DNA of 64,000 nucleotides from Streptomyces buecherae (GTDB taxonomy: Bacteria; Actinomycetota; Actinomycetes; Streptomycetales; Streptomycetaceae). Every line of letters starts with the position of its first letter. Position 1 is the stretch's first letter. Shown here in pieces: positions 1 to 9,228 of this stretch. The stretch is from positions 1,034,001 through 1,098,000 of the forward strand of contig NZ_CP060404.1 of the NCBI RefSeq assembly GCF_014295035.1, read 5' to 3'. The notes beneath the pieces were generated by a model, which worked only from the letters and a program-made list of their open reading frames with translations, ran no database searches and was not told the DNA's origin. The translations under genes were made by a program, and so were the position numbers.

Positions 1-298
1 CCTGGGTGACGCCCTGGCAGACGTACTCGAAGTGCGGGGTGCCGCCCCTGATGACGACGCCGAGCGCCACGATCGCGTCGTAGCCCCGGCCGGCGAGCAC
101 CTTGGCGACCACCGGGAGTTCGAAGCTGCCCGGCACCCGCAGCAGGGTCGGCTCGTCGATGCCCAGCTCGGTCAGCGCGCGGAGCGCGCCGTCCACCAGG
201 CCGTCCATCACCTGCTCGTGCCACTGTGCGGCGACGACGGCGACCCGCAGGTCACCGCAGTTCTTCACGGACAGTTCGGGGGCGCCTTGGCCGCTCAT
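1..298 (-). CDS. ribH: 6,7-dimethyl-8-ribityllumazine synthase, 3'-truncated by window edge
   Basis: Lumazine synthase condenses 5-amino-6-ribitylaminouracil with 3,4-dihydroxy-2-butanone 4-phosphate, the step before riboflavin synthase. The visible 99 residues start [10 protein letters not shown] and carry the family landmarks: AAQWHEQV near residue 25, RVPGSFELP near 55, and the catalytic-loop region [17 protein letters not shown] near 78-94. The C-terminal third lies beyond base 1. It is the last visible gene of the leftward riboflavin operon, 121 bp after ribAB. Confidence 0.97.
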   Translation of the reverse strand, partial: MSGQGAPELSVKNCGDLRVAVVAAQWHEQVMDGLVDGALRALTELGIDEPTLLRVPGSFELPVVAKVLAGRGYDAIVALGVVIRGGTPHFEYVCQGVTQ

Positions 299-419
299 GT
301 CTCTCCTCGTGCGCTGTGCTGAACACTTGCTGAACGCTGTGCTGGTCGGTGTGCGCCCGGCGCCGTCGACCGGGTGTCGAGGCGGCCCGGACGCTTGGAC
401 GCGGCGCGGGCCGGGTGGC

Positions 420-1727
420 TCACTGGTCGCAGGTGGTGACCGGCTCCCCGTCGAGCCAGGGCAGCTCGTGCCCCATCCGGTCGCGCTTGGTGCGCAGGTA
501 CCGCAGGTTGTGCTCGCCGGCCTGGACCGGCATCGGCTCGCGCCCGGTGACGCGCAGGCCGTGCTCGGCCAGGGCCGCCGCCTTGTGCGGGTTGTTGGTC
601 ATCAGCCGTACGGAGCGCACCCCGAGGTCGATGAGGATCTGCGCGCCGGCGGCGTAGTCCCGCGCGTCGGCGGGCAGGCCGAGCTCCAGGTTGGCGTCGA
701 GGGTGTCCCGGCCGCGCTCCTGCAGTTCGTACGCGCGCAGCTTGGACAGCAGCCCGATGCCCCGGCCCTCGTGGCCGCGCAGGTAGAGCACGACGCCGCG
801 GCCCTCGGCGGTGACGCGCTCCAGGGACGCCTGGAGCTGGGGGCCGCAGTCGCAGCGCTGGGAGCCGAAGATGTCGCCGGTCAGGCACTCGGAGTGGACG
901 CGGACCAGCACGTCGTCGCCGTCGCCGAGGTCGCCCTGGACCAGGGCGATGTGCTCGATGCCGTCCACGGCGGAGCGGTAGCCGTACGCCCGGAAGTTGC
1001 CGAACGCGGTCGGCAGCCGGGTCTGGGCCTCGCGGCGCACGGTGGGCTCGGCCGCCGCGCGGTAGGCGACGAGGTCCTCGATGGAGATGATCGCCAGGCC
1101 GTTCTTGCGGGCGAAGGGCACCAGCTCGGGCAGGCGCAGCATGGCGCCGTCCTCGCCGGCGATCTCCACGATGGCGGCGGCGGGGCGCAGCCCGGCGAGC
1201 CGGGCCAGGTCCACGCCGGCCTCGGTGTGCCCGTTGCGGGTGAGCACGCCGCCGGGGCGGGCGCGCAGCGGGAAGACGTGGCCGGGGCGGACGAAGTCGG
1301 CCGGGGCGCTGTGCGGGTTGGCCAGCAGGCGGATGGTAACGGCCCGGTCGGCGGCGGAGATGCCGGTGCTGACGCCGTGCTCGGGGCCGGCGTCCACGGA
1401 GACGGTGAAGGCGGTGCGCATCGCCTCGGTGTTCTGCTCGACCATCTGCGGCAGGTCGAGCCGGTCGATGTCGGTGGCCTCCAGCGGTACGCAGATCAGC
1501 CCGCGGCACTCGCTCATCATGAACGCCACCAGCTCGGGGGTGGCCTTCTCGGCGGCGATGACGAGGTCGCCCTCGTTCTCCCGGTTCTCGTCGTCGACGA
1601 CGACCACGGGGCGGCCGGCGGCGATCTCGCTGATGGCCCGCTCGACCGGGTCGAGGGTCAGGTCGCCGTCGGACAGCCCGGCGAGGGCGGGGGCGTGCGG
1701 GCCGGGCCAGTTGAGTGAGGTGGTCAT
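420..1727 (-). CDS. ribAB: Bifunctional 3,4-dihydroxy-2-butanone-4-phosphate synthase / GTP cyclohydrolase II
   Basis: The 435-residue protein supplies both early precursors of riboflavin. The N-terminal half (about 1-220) is DHBP synthase, with the acidic loop [10 protein letters not shown] at residues 45-54 and the later [13 protein letters not shown] motif. The C-terminal half (about 225-430) is GTP cyclohydrolase II, with the zinc ligands in [15 protein letters not shown] (Cys-x10-Cys-x-Cys). The ATG at 1727 overlaps the ribM stop by 4 bp, implying translational coupling. A longer upstream reading frame exists but runs through ribM, so it was not used. Confidence 0.97.
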   Translation of the reverse strand: MTTSLNWPGPHAPALAGLSDGDLTLDPVERAISEIAAGRPVVVVDDENRENEGDLVIAAEKATPELVAFMMSECRGLICVPLEATDIDRLDLPQMVEQNTEAMRTAFTVSVDAGPEHGVSTGISAADRAVTIRLLANPHSAPADFVRPGHVFPLRARPGGVLTRNGHTEAGVDLARLAGLRPAAAIVEIAGEDGAMLRLPELVPFARKNGLAIISIEDLVAYRAAAEPTVRREAQTRLPTAFGNFRAYGYRSAVDGIEHIALVQGDLGDGDDVLVRVHSECLTGDIFGSQRCDCGPQLQASLERVTAEGRGVVLYLRGHEGRGIGLLSKLRAYELQERGRDTLDANLELGLPADARDYAAGAQILIDLGVRSVRLMTNNPHKAAALAEHGLRVTGREPMPVQAGEHNLRYLRTKRDRMGHELPWLDGEPVTTCDQ

Positions 1728-2383
1728 GCGGGCGCTCCTTCCAGGGCGGGCGCGCCCGTGCGGGAGCGCAGCCACCAGTCGCGGGCACCCCACAGGGCGA
1801 GCGCGAGGTAGATCACGTAGACCAGGCCGGAGAAGGCCAGGCCGCTGCTGAAGGCGAGCGGGACGCCCACCAGGTCCACGAGCAGCCAGGCGAACCAGAA
1901 CTCGACCAGGCCGCGGGCCTGGGCGACCATCGCCGCGAGGGTGCCGACGAAGATGTACGCGTCGGGCCACGGGTTCCAGGACAGCTCGGGCACGGCGGTG
2001 AACAGCCCGCCGACGGCGAGCGTGCCCGCGGCGGTCGCGCCGACGAGCGCGGCCCGTTCCCGCCAGCTCGCGAAGCGCACGGCTATCTGGCCGCCGCGGT
2101 CCTGGCTCCCGGTGTGCCACTGCCGCCAGCCCCAGGCGGCCACGGCCATGACCAGGAGCTGCTTGCCGAGGCCGCCGCTGAGCTGGGCGGAGGCGTAGGC
2201 GGTGACCAGTACGGCGCCGGCCACGAACTGCACGGGCCACGTCCACACGGAGCGCCGCCAGCCGAGGGCCAGGGCGCCGAGCCCGAAGAGGTTGCCGATC
2301 ATGTCGGACCAGATGACGTGCTGGCCGAGGACGGTGAACGCCTCGTCGCGCAGGCCGTCCCCCACGCTCTGCCACAGGCTCAC
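1724..2383 (-). CDS. ribM: RibM/PnuX-type riboflavin transporter (PnuC family)
   Basis: This 219-residue integral membrane protein has several hydrophobic helices and the PnuC-family look (for example WRQWHTG and the [19 protein letters not shown] region). PnuC proteins generally import nicotinamide riboside. Family members inside actinobacterial riboflavin operons (RibM of Streptomyces, PnuX of Corynebacterium) transport riboflavin, and this gene sits between ribE and ribAB downstream of an FMN riboswitch. Substrate is therefore inferred from context. The GTG start at 2383 overlaps the ribE stop by 4 bp (GTGA), and the stop overlaps the ribAB start. Confidence 0.9.
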   Translation of the reverse strand: MSLWQSVGDGLRDEAFTVLGQHVIWSDMIGNLFGLGALALGWRRSVWTWPVQFVAGAVLVTAYASAQLSGGLGKQLLVMAVAAWGWRQWHTGSQDRGGQIAVRFASWRERAALVGATAAGTLAVGGLFTAVPELSWNPWPDAYIFVGTLAAMVAQARGLVEFWFAWLLVDLVGVPLAFSSGLAFSGLVYVIYLALALWGARDWWLRSRTGAPALEGAPA

Positions 2384-3105
2384 GGCGCGACCCCCTCTCG
2401 GGCGTGCGCCGCGCCCCGCGCGGGGCCGGGCGCGGCGGGGTCCTGCGGGCCGGGCACGGGCAGGCCGGCGCCGGGCACCATGCCGTGCGCGAGCAGTCGC
2501 TCGACGTACTTGGCCAGCACGTCCACCTCCAGGTTGACCGGGTCGCCGACCCGCTTGCCGCCAAGCGTGGTGAGGGCCAGCGTGGTGGGGATGAGGCTGA
2601 CGGTGAAGTGGTCGGCGCCGGCCTCGACGACGGTCAGGCTGATGCCGTCCACGGTGATGGAGCCCTTGTCGACCACGTACCGGGCCAGGTCGGGCGGCAG
2701 CGAGATGGTGACGACCTCCCAGCGCTCGCCCGGCACCCGCTCGGTGATCACGCCGGTGCCGTCCACGTGGCCTTGGACGAGGTGGCCGCCCAGTCGGCCG
2801 CCGAGTGCCATCGGGCGCTCCAGGTTGACCGGGGAGCCGGGCGCGAGGGCGCCGAGGCTGGAGCGGCGCAGCGTCTCGGCCATCACGTCCGCGGTGAACT
2901 CGCCGTCGGCCGCCTCCACGACGGTCAGACACACCCCGTTGACGGCGATCGAGTCGCCGTGCTTCGCGTCCACGGTGACCCGCGGCCCGCGGATGCGCAG
3001 CCGGGCGGAGTCGGCGGTGGCCGCGCCGGGGGTGGTCGGGTCAGCCTCGCCCAGCTCTTCGATGGCGGCGATCTCACCCAGTTCTTCAACGATTCCGGTG
3101 AACAC
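2380..3105 (-). CDS. ribE: Riboflavin synthase, alpha chain
   Basis: It dismutates two 6,7-dimethyl-8-ribityllumazine molecules to riboflavin. The 241 residues begin [10 protein letters not shown], the invariant N-terminus of the family. They contain two lumazine-binding repeats, each with a NGVCLTV / DGISLTV type motif, and [10 protein letters not shown] in between. The last 30 or so residues are a Pro/Ala/Gly-rich tail outside the core fold. Only one base separates it from the ribD stop, and its own stop overlaps ribM. Confidence 0.97.
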   Translation of the reverse strand: MFTGIVEELGEIAAIEELGEADPTTPGAATADSARLRIRGPRVTVDAKHGDSIAVNGVCLTVVEAADGEFTADVMAETLRRSSLGALAPGSPVNLERPMALGGRLGGHLVQGHVDGTGVITERVPGERWEVVTISLPPDLARYVVDKGSITVDGISLTVVEAGADHFTVSLIPTTLALTTLGGKRVGDPVNLEVDVLAKYVERLLAHGMVPGAGLPVPGPQDPAAPGPARGAAHAREGVAP

Positions 3106-3106
3106 G

Positions 3107-4246
3107 TCAGCTCTCCTGAGAGGTGGTGGGACGGGCCGGCCGCTCGGGCACGGCCGTCATCCGCAGGTCGGGGCCGATGCGGGCGACGTCGGTCACGCCT
3201 AGCCGCAACGCCTGCCCGATGGTGGTGATTCCGGCGTCGGCGAGGGCCGCTGGCCCCGCGCCGAGAAGGGTGGGGGCGAGGTAGCCGACGACCTTGTCGA
3301 CCGCCTCGGCGGCGAGGAAGGCGCCGGCCAGCGTCGGGCCGCCTTCCAGGAGTACGGAGCGCACGCCTCGGGCGTGCAGGGCGGCGAGCAGCGCCGAGAC
3401 GTCCAGGCCGCGCCCGCGCGGGCCCGGCGGCAGCCGCACCACGTCGGCCAGCCCGTCCAGGTGGCGGGCGTCGGCGTCCTCGCCGACGGCCACCAGGGTG
3501 GGGGCGACGTCGTCCAGGACGCGGGCGCCGGGGCGTACGGCGGTGGCATGGGTGTCCACGACGACGCGCAGCGGCTGGGTCGGCCGGGCGCCGGGGTCCG
3601 GGAGGCGGGCGGCGAGGTGGGGGTCGTCGGCGCGGGCGGTGCCGGAGCCGACGACGACGGCGTCGGCCTCGGCGCGCAGCCGGTGCACGTCGGCGCGGGC
3701 CTGCGGTGAGGTGATCCAGCGGCTGGTGCCGTCGGCGGCGGCGCTGCGCCCGTCCAGGGTGGCGGCGTACTTCCACAGGACGAACGGGCGCCCGGTGCGC
3801 ACTGCGGTCAGCCACGCCTCGTTGCCCACCGCGGCCTCGGCCCCGAGCAGGCCGCTGGCGACGGTGACGCCGGCCGCGGCCAGGGTGGCCGCGCCGCCGG
3901 CGGCCTGGGAGGTGGGGTCGGGCACGGCGTAGACGACGCGGGCGACGCCGGCCTCGATCAGGGCCCGGGTGCACGGCGGCGTGCGGCCGGTGTGGTCGCA
4001 GGGTTCGAGGGTGACCAGGGCGGTGCCGCCACGGGCCCGGTCGCCGGCGGCGCGCAGGGCGTGCACCTCGGCGTGCGGTCCGCCGGCGCGCTGGTGCCAG
4101 CCCTCGCCCACGGGCGTTCCGGACGCGTCCAGGACGACGCAGCCGACGACGGGGTTGGGGCTGGTGTGGCCGAGGCCGCGGGCGGCCAGCGCGATGGCGC
4201 GGCGCATGGCCGTCGTCTCGCTCGCGATCGCCTCGTGGGTGGCCAC
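3107..4246 (-). CDS. ribD: Bifunctional pyrimidine deaminase / reductase
   Basis: RibD performs the deamination and side-chain reduction after GTP cyclohydrolase II. The 379-residue protein has an N-terminal cytidine-deaminase-like domain with zinc ligands in HAE (58-60) and in PCDHTGRTPPC (Cys83 and Cys92). The C-terminal NADPH-dependent reductase domain includes KYAATLDGRSAA and the nucleotide-binding segment LLEGGPTLAG. It is the first gene of the riboflavin operon, about 150 bp behind an FMN riboswitch. An internal Met at codon 14 is an alternative start. Confidence 0.96.
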   Translation of the reverse strand: MATHEAIASETTAMRRAIALAARGLGHTSPNPVVGCVVLDASGTPVGEGWHQRAGGPHAEVHALRAAGDRARGGTALVTLEPCDHTGRTPPCTRALIEAGVARVVYAVPDPTSQAAGGAATLAAAGVTVASGLLGAEAAVGNEAWLTAVRTGRPFVLWKYAATLDGRSAAADGTSRWITSPQARADVHRLRAEADAVVVGSGTARADDPHLAARLPDPGARPTQPLRVVVDTHATAVRPGARVLDDVAPTLVAVGEDADARHLDGLADVVRLPPGPRGRGLDVSALLAALHARGVRSVLLEGGPTLAGAFLAAEAVDKVVGYLAPTLLGAGPAALADAGITTIGQALRLGVTDVARIGPDLRMTAVPERPARPTTSQES

Positions 4247-4393
4247 CGGGTCCTCCTGCCTCTTCGGGCACGGACTCCGGGGCTGTCAGAACGACAGGAC
4301 AACGGACGGAACACGCCGGATACGCCGAGGCAACGACGCGGCCCACCCCCAAGGGATGAGCGCCGGTACGACGGCGCACCTGTGCTCGCCCGT

Positions 4394-4522
4394 CGCGCAC
4401 TGCCTCCCATCCGGACTTTAACCGTCGGTCCAGGAGTTTCACCTGGTCAACCGGCCGCTGGCGGCGGACGGGTCGCGGACTGTAACCGCCGGTTCGGACT
4501 TTCACCGACCCCGGAGTGCGCT
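4394..4522 (-). promoter_or_regulatory. FMN riboswitch (RFN element) of the riboflavin operon
   Basis: Read on the minus strand, this stretch has the hallmark RFN blocks: GGGGTCGGTGAAAGTCCGA, CCGGCGGTTACAGTCCGCGA, ACCAGGTGAAACTCCTGGA, and ACGGTTAAAGTCCGGATGG followed by GAGGCAGTGCGC. The ends pair (GCGCACTCC near 4513-4521 with the GTGCGC near 4395-4400) to close P1. A further hairpin lies at 4360-4377 (GCGCCG / CGGCGC), between the aptamer and ribD. It could belong to the expression platform, but no clear T-rich terminator follows, so translational control or Rho-dependent control is equally possible. Confidence 0.96.
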
Positions 4523-4703
4523 GACGTCACTGGTACGGCATCCAGTCTGCCACGGGTGGCCAGGGGCGCGCGGGCCGGATTCTGTGGCCTGACTCACAGG
4601 AGGCGCGTCAGGGGCCGCCCGGAAGCTGGCTGGAACTGATCGAAAACAGCCGTCCGAATCGCCGTCATCGCGGAACTCTCGCGCCTGCCCCTCGCGTTGA
4701 TAT

Positions 4704-4737
4704 TGGTCCATACCTATTGACGCTTTGGTCTAGTCCT
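4704..4737 (+). promoter_or_regulatory. Chitinase-type 12-bp direct repeats (DasR/dre-like operator)
   Basis: Two near-identical 12-mers, TGGTCCATACCT (4704-4715) and TGGTCTAGTCCT (4726-4737), lie 22 bp apart start to start, about two helical turns. They match the direct-repeat operator known from Streptomyces chitinase promoters, and the second copy resembles the DasR dre core TGGTCTAGACCA. They sit 160-200 bp before the chitinase start. Promoter position between the repeats and the gene is inferred. Confidence 0.85.
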
Positions 4738-4899
4738 CTTAGCCTCTGCCACACCTTTGAGCAATCGAACCGGGGTGTGCGCACACCTCGGGCCCCCTCT
4801 TCACCTCCCACCACCTCCCACAGCGCGCGCTTTGTACGCCCCCCACGGCACGGATCACCCCCGCGAGCTCCACCGAGCCCCTTCCTGGAGGAACCGATC

Positions 4900-7224
4900 G
4901 TGTTGTCCCGTACCCGAGCGAGAGCCACGCTGGCCGCGTCGGCCGCCGCTCTCGCCGGACTCCTCGTCAGCACCCTCTCGGTCGCTGAGTCACACGCCGA
5001 GGACCAGTCCACCTGTCGCCCCGACGGCATGTACCGCACCCCGGGCGTCGACGTCCCCTACTGCTCCGTCTACGACGCCGACGGCCGCGAGAAGATGGGC
5101 GCCGACCACCAGCGCCGCGTCATCGGCTACTTCACCAGTTGGCGCACCGGCAAGGACGGCACCCCCGCCTACCTGGCCAACAACATCCCGTGGGACAAGG
5201 TCACCCACCTCAACTACGCCTTCGCGCACGTCGACAAGGCCAACAAGCTCTCCGTCGGAGCGGATTCGGCCAACAACCCCGCGACCGGCATGACCTGGCC
5301 CGGCGTCGAGGGCGCGGAGATGGACCCGGCGTTCCCGTACAAGGGCCACTTCAACCAGCTCAACAAGTTCAAGAAGAAGCACCCCAACGTCAAGACGCTG
5401 ATCTCGGTCGGCGGTTGGGCCGAGACCGGTGGCTACATCGACGAGAACGGCCAGCGCGTCAAGTCCGGCGGCTTCTACTCGATGGCCACCAACGCCGACG
5501 GCTCGGTCAACCAGGCGGGCATCAACACCTTCGCCGACTCCGCCGTGGACTTCATCCGCCAGTACGGCTTCAACGGCGTGGACATCGACTACGAGTACCC
5601 GACATCGATGAAGGACGCCGGCCACCCGCAGGACTGGCCGCTGGCCAACGCCCGGCGCGGCGGGCTCAACAAGGGCTACGCGGCGCTGATGAAGACGCTG
5701 CGCGAGAAGCTGGACCGGGCCAGCGCCGCCGACGGCAAGCACTACCTGCTGTCGGTCGCCGCCCCCTCCTCCGCCTACCTGCTGCGCGGCATGGAGACGT
5801 ACCAGACGACGAAGTACCTGGACTACGTCAACATCATGTCCTACGACCTGCACGGCGCGTGGAACGAGTTCGTCGGCCCCAACGCCGCGCTCTACGACGA
5901 CGGCAAGGACGCCGAGCTGGCCAAGTGGGGCGTGTACACCGCCTCGCAGTACGGCGGCATCGGCTACCTCAACGGCGACTGGTCCTACCACTACTTCCGC
6001 GGCTCGATGCCGGCCGGCCGGATCAACCTGGGCCTGCCGTACTACACCCGCGGCTGGAAGAACGTGAACGGCGGCAAGAACGGGCTGTGGGGCACCTCGA
6101 AGGCCAGCTCCTGCCCGGCCGGCTCGGGGCTGACCGAGTGCGGTGACGGCGCCGTCGGCATCGACAACCTGTGGCACGACAAGGACGACAACGGCAAGGA
6201 GTCGCCGGCCGGCTCCAACCCGATGTGGCACGCCAAGAACCTGGAGAAGGGCGTCGTCGGCGACTACGTCACCCGCTACGGCTTCCCCGCCGACACCAAG
6301 CTCACCGGCGCCTACACCCGCAACTACGACTCCACGCTGGTCGCCCCGTGGCTGTGGAACGCCGACAAGAAGGTGTTCCTGTCCACCGAGGACGAGCAGT
6401 CGGTCAAGGCCAAGGCCCAGTACGTGGTCGACAAGGGCCTGGGCGGCACCATGATCTGGGAGCTGGCCGGTGACTACCAGTACAACGCCGGCAAGGGCCA
6501 GTACGAGCCGGGCAACACGCTGACCAACACGCTGTACGACGCGTTCAAGGCGGCGCCCGGTTACGGCGCCAAGCGGGCCACCACCAACCTGCCGGCCGAG
6601 GCGCTCGACCTCGACGTGAACTTCGGCGAGTTCCCGCTGGGCGACTCGAACTACCCGATCAGCCCCAAGGTGCGCATCACCAACAACACCAAGACCACCA
6701 TCCCGGGCGGCGCCGAGTTCCAGTTCGACTACGCCACCGCGTCCCCGAACAACGCCAAGGACCAGAGCGGCTGGGGCCTGAAGGTCATCCGCAGCGACCA
6801 CACGGGGAACAACGTGGGCGGCCTGAAGGGCGACTACCACCGCACCTCGTTCAAGTTGCCGAGCTGGCAGTCGCTCGCGCCCGGGGCGTCCCTCAGCTTC
6901 GACCTCGTGTACTACCTGCCGACCTCCACGCCGTCGAACTGGACGGTCTCCTTCGGCGGCAAGTCGTACTCGCTCGCCGGCGACCTGGCCCGCGGCACCA
7001 AGATCGTCGACCCCGGTGACGGGACCAGCGGCGGCACGGGCGGCACCGGAGGCAACAACGGCGGCAACGGCGGCCAGTGCACGGCGCCGGCCTGGGACAA
7101 GACCGCGGTCTACAACGGCGGCGCGGCCGTCTCCTGGAAGGGCCACAACTGGACGGCCAAGTGGTGGACCCAGGGCCAGGAGCCCGGCGTCGACGGTGTC
7201 TGGCAGGACAAGGGAGCCTGCTGA
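4900..7224 (+). CDS. Secreted GH18 chitinase with C-terminal chitin-binding module
   Basis: This 774-residue exo-enzyme hydrolyses chitin. The GTG at 4900 is chosen because a GGAGG lies 7 bp upstream and the resulting N-terminus is a classic signal peptide (RTRAR, hydrophobic core, then SHAEDQ); the frame is open further upstream. The GH18 barrel (about 70-560) shows the SVGGW strand and [11 protein letters not shown], giving catalytic Glu232 with Asp230 and Asp228 (the first motif position is Asn). An immunoglobulin-like domain (about 575-705), a Gly/Thr/Asn linker (about 706-726) and a CBM5/12-type module with [16 protein letters not shown] and the WWTQGQEPG motif follow. Expression is probably induced by chitin through the upstream repeats. 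Confidence 0.95.
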   Translation: MLSRTRARATLAASAAALAGLLVSTLSVAESHAEDQSTCRPDGMYRTPGVDVPYCSVYDADGREKMGADHQRRVIGYFTSWRTGKDGTPAYLANNIPWDKVTHLNYAFAHVDKANKLSVGADSANNPATGMTWPGVEGAEMDPAFPYKGHFNQLNKFKKKHPNVKTLISVGGWAETGGYIDENGQRVKSGGFYSMATNADGSVNQAGINTFADSAVDFIRQYGFNGVDIDYEYPTSMKDAGHPQDWPLANARRGGLNKGYAALMKTLREKLDRASAADGKHYLLSVAAPSSAYLLRGMETYQTTKYLDYVNIMSYDLHGAWNEFVGPNAALYDDGKDAELAKWGVYTASQYGGIGYLNGDWSYHYFRGSMPAGRINLGLPYYTRGWKNVNGGKNGLWGTSKASSCPAGSGLTECGDGAVGIDNLWHDKDDNGKESPAGSNPMWHAKNLEKGVVGDYVTRYGFPADTKLTGAYTRNYDSTLVAPWLWNADKKVFLSTEDEQSVKAKAQYVVDKGLGGTMIWELAGDYQYNAGKGQYEPGNTLTNTLYDAFKAAPGYGAKRATTNLPAEALDLDVNFGEFPLGDSNYPISPKVRITNNTKTTIPGGAEFQFDYATASPNNAKDQSGWGLKVIRSDHTGNNVGGLKGDYHRTSFKLPSWQSLAPGASLSFDLVYYLPTSTPSNWTVSFGGKSYSLAGDLARGTKIVDPGDGTSGGTGGTGGNNGGNGGQCTAPAWDKTAVYNGGAAVSWKGHNWTAKWWTQGQEPGVDGVWQDKGAC

Positions 7225-7284
7225 CCCCCTGATCACCCGGCGGCGGTGAAGTGTGGCGTCACCCGCCGTCGGGTGCGCCACCGG

Positions 7285-7369
7285 GCCGGGCCCCCTCTCA
7301 GCGGCGGGGGCCCGGCTCGGTGGGCCAAACGAGAAGCGCGCCGGGTCCCGGTTTCGGGGCCCGGCGCGC
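7285..7369. terminator. Two tandem hairpins after the chitinase gene
   Basis: The first hairpin pairs 7285-7295 with 7306-7316 (11 bp, perfect, GCCGGGCCCCC). The second pairs 7336-7350 with 7355-7369 (15 bp with one G-T pair, GTTT loop). The region separates convergent chitinase and isochorismatase genes, so it probably ends transcription from both sides. There is only a short T-tract (GTTTCCC) after the second stem. Confidence 0.75.
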
Positions 7370-7441
7370 GGGCGTTTCCCTATGGAGCGGGAGTGGGCCG
7401 TCGACGGCGTCGGCCCCCCACTCTCGTTGGCCCCTCTGGTC

Positions 7442-7490
7442 TCACCGATTCACCGGATTCACCGGTTTACCGGACTCACCGGACTCACCG
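7442..7490. repeat. Short 9-bp tandem repeat (TCACCGGAT-like, about 5 copies)
   Basis: Units of the form TCACCGGAT/TCACCGGTT/TCACCGGAC follow one another. The last copies run into the stop codon of the leftward hydrolase gene at 7485-7487. It looks like local slippage expansion in a 3' flank. Confidence 0.7.
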
Positions 7491-8072
7491 GCCGAGCTCC
7501 CGCTCGGAGGCGACGACCACCCCGAACAGGTCGGCGACGGTGGCCAGGGCGGCCCGGTGCACCTGGTCGGCGGGGACCTCGGCGCCCGCCACCGGCAGCG
7601 CGCGGGTCGCGCAGGCGTCGGCGACGACGGTCGGGCGGTGGCCGGCGAGGAACGCGCCCTGTGCCGTGGACGCCACGCACATGTGCGTCATCCACCCCGC
7701 GAGCACCACGTCCTGACCCGGGCGCAGGCAGGTGGCCAGGTCCGTGTCCACGAACGCGTTCGGGACCCGCTTGACCACCACCGGCTCCCCGTCGAGCGGG
7801 GCGACGTCCGGGTGGATCCGCCCGACCTCGGCATCGATGTCGTACGGGGTGCCCGGGCCGCCGTCGTTGATCACGTGCACGACCCGCGCGCCCTCCCGGC
7901 GGGCCCGGGACAGCAGTCGCGCGGCGGCGTCCAGCGAGGGCCGCCAGCCGTCGAGTTCCATGACGCCGCGGGTGTAGGTGTTCTGGAGGTCGATGAGGAC
8001 CAGCGCGGCCTCGCCGAGGATCGCGGGCGTCTGGTCGAGGCCGTTGAGCTCGCGCAGGGTGGTTCTGGGCAT
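7485..8072 (-). CDS. Isochorismatase-family cysteine hydrolase
   Basis: A 195-residue alpha/beta hydrolase of the isochorismatase/nicotinamidase superfamily. The Asp-Lys-Cys triad is visible: Asp28 in LVLIDLQN, Lys101 in VVVKRVPNAF and Cys132 in GWMTHMCVAS. Such enzymes cleave amides or vinyl ethers, and the exact substrate cannot be read from sequence. Start ATG at 8072 begins MPRTTLREL; the longer frame upstream is not conserved-looking. It is divergent from a GlxA/AraC-type regulator at 8192, an arrangement that suggests the regulator controls it. Confidence 0.88.
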   Translation of the reverse strand: MPRTTLRELNGLDQTPAILGEAALVLIDLQNTYTRGVMELDGWRPSLDAAARLLSRARREGARVVHVINDGGPGTPYDIDAEVGRIHPDVAPLDGEPVVVKRVPNAFVDTDLATCLRPGQDVVLAGWMTHMCVASTAQGAFLAGHRPTVVADACATRALPVAGAEVPADQVHRAALATVADLFGVVVASERELGR

Positions 8073-8191
8073 GGGTGTACCGCCTTCGGCATGCGGGTGG
8101 AGGGGCGGCCCGAACGGTGAGTGGGCCATGCGGGTAAAACTAGGAGCCGGCCATCGATGTCGGCAATGACGTCTCACCCGCAGATACCGAC

Positions 8192-9226
8192 ATGCCACAG
8201 CGCCCTGCCCACACCCCTGGGGGACCCGTGCCGGACACCGTCCGCCGTCTCGTCGTCATCATGCTCTTCGACGGCGTCGACCTGCTCGACGTCACCGGGC
8301 CGCCGGAGGTGTTCTCGCTGGCTCTGCGCGAGACCGAGGAGGCCGCGGGCTACCGGGTGCTGCTCGCCGCCGCGACCACGGACCCGGTCACCACCGGCGC
8401 CGGGGTGCGCGTCCTGCCCGACACCACCTTCGCCGAGGCCGCCGCCGGCGCCGTCGACACGCTCATCGTGCCCGGCGCGGTGGAGGTCGACGCCGAACGC
8501 CGCGTCCATCCGCTCGTCGACCCGCGCCTGGTGGAGTGGGTCCGGGTGCTGGCCGCCCGCGCCCACCGGGTCGCCTCCGTGTGCGTGGGCGCTCACCTGC
8601 TGGCCGCGGCCGGCCTGTTGGACGGCAGGCGCGCCACCACCCACTGGTCGACGGCGCCGCGACTGGCGGCCGACCACCCGGCCGTCACGGTGGACGCCGA
8701 CCCGATCTTCATCCGCGAGGGCGACGTGTGGACCGGGGCCGGGATCAGCGCCTGCCTCGACCTGTCCCTCGCGCTGATCGCCGACGACCTCGGCGAGGCC
8801 GTCGCCCTGCGGGTGGCCCGGCAACTGGTCATGTACCTCAAACGCCCCAGCGGCCAGAGCCAGTTCAGCGCGCCGCTGGAGCAGGTCTCCACCACGCGCC
8901 GCGTCGAGGACCTGCGCCACCACGTCCTGCGCCACCTCGACGCGCCCCTGACCGTCGCCGACCTCGCCGCGTACGCGCACGTCAGCGACCGGCACCTGAC
9001 CCGGCTCTTCAAGACCGAACTCGGCATGACCCCGCACGCCTACGTCGAGTCGGTCCGGGTGGAGAAGGCCCGCCAGGAACTGGAGTCGTCGGACGCGACG
9101 CTGGAGCGCGTCGCCGCGCTCTGCGGTTTCGGCACGACCGACACCCTGGTACGGGCGTTCCGTCGGCGCCTGAACACCACGCCGACGGAGTACCGGCGGC
9201 GGTTCCGGCTACCGGCGCGGCACTGA
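8192..9226 (+). CDS. GlxA/FtrA-type AraC transcriptional regulator
   Basis: 344 residues with an N-terminal DJ-1/PfpI (amidotransferase-like) domain (about 15-190) that retains the Cys-containing elbow VASVCVGAHLLA, and a C-terminal AraC DNA-binding domain (about 235-335) with two helix-turn-helices, including VSDRHLTRLFKTELG. A GTG at 8228 with GGGGGA in front is a plausible alternative start giving 332 residues. The 119-bp divergent region to the isochorismatase-like gene probably holds its operator. Its stop lies only 2 bp from the end of the convergent ROK gene. Confidence 0.9.
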   Translation: MPQRPAHTPGGPVPDTVRRLVVIMLFDGVDLLDVTGPPEVFSLALRETEEAAGYRVLLAAATTDPVTTGAGVRVLPDTTFAEAAAGAVDTLIVPGAVEVDAERRVHPLVDPRLVEWVRVLAARAHRVASVCVGAHLLAAAGLLDGRRATTHWSTAPRLAADHPAVTVDADPIFIREGDVWTGAGISACLDLSLALIADDLGEAVALRVARQLVMYLKRPSGQSQFSAPLEQVSTTRRVEDLRHHVLRHLDAPLTVADLAAYAHVSDRHLTRLFKTELGMTPHAYVESVRVEKARQELESSDATLERVAALCGFGTTDTLVRAFRRRLNTTPTEYRRRFRLPARH

Positions 9227-9228
9227 CC

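Noticed and set aside
102..1718. Long rightward open frames opposite ribAB and ribH
   Set aside because: They are antisense shadows caused by high GC content; translations are Arg/Gly/Val/Ala-rich without domains, while the minus strand encodes recognised enzymes.
4990..7281. 763-codon leftward open frame opposite the chitinase
   Set aside because: It mirrors a well-supported GH18 gene and its translation is low-complexity with no motif.
7442..7490. CRISPR-like array in the 7.4-kb repeat
   Set aside because: Units are 9 bp with no spacers, so this is a simple tandem repeat.
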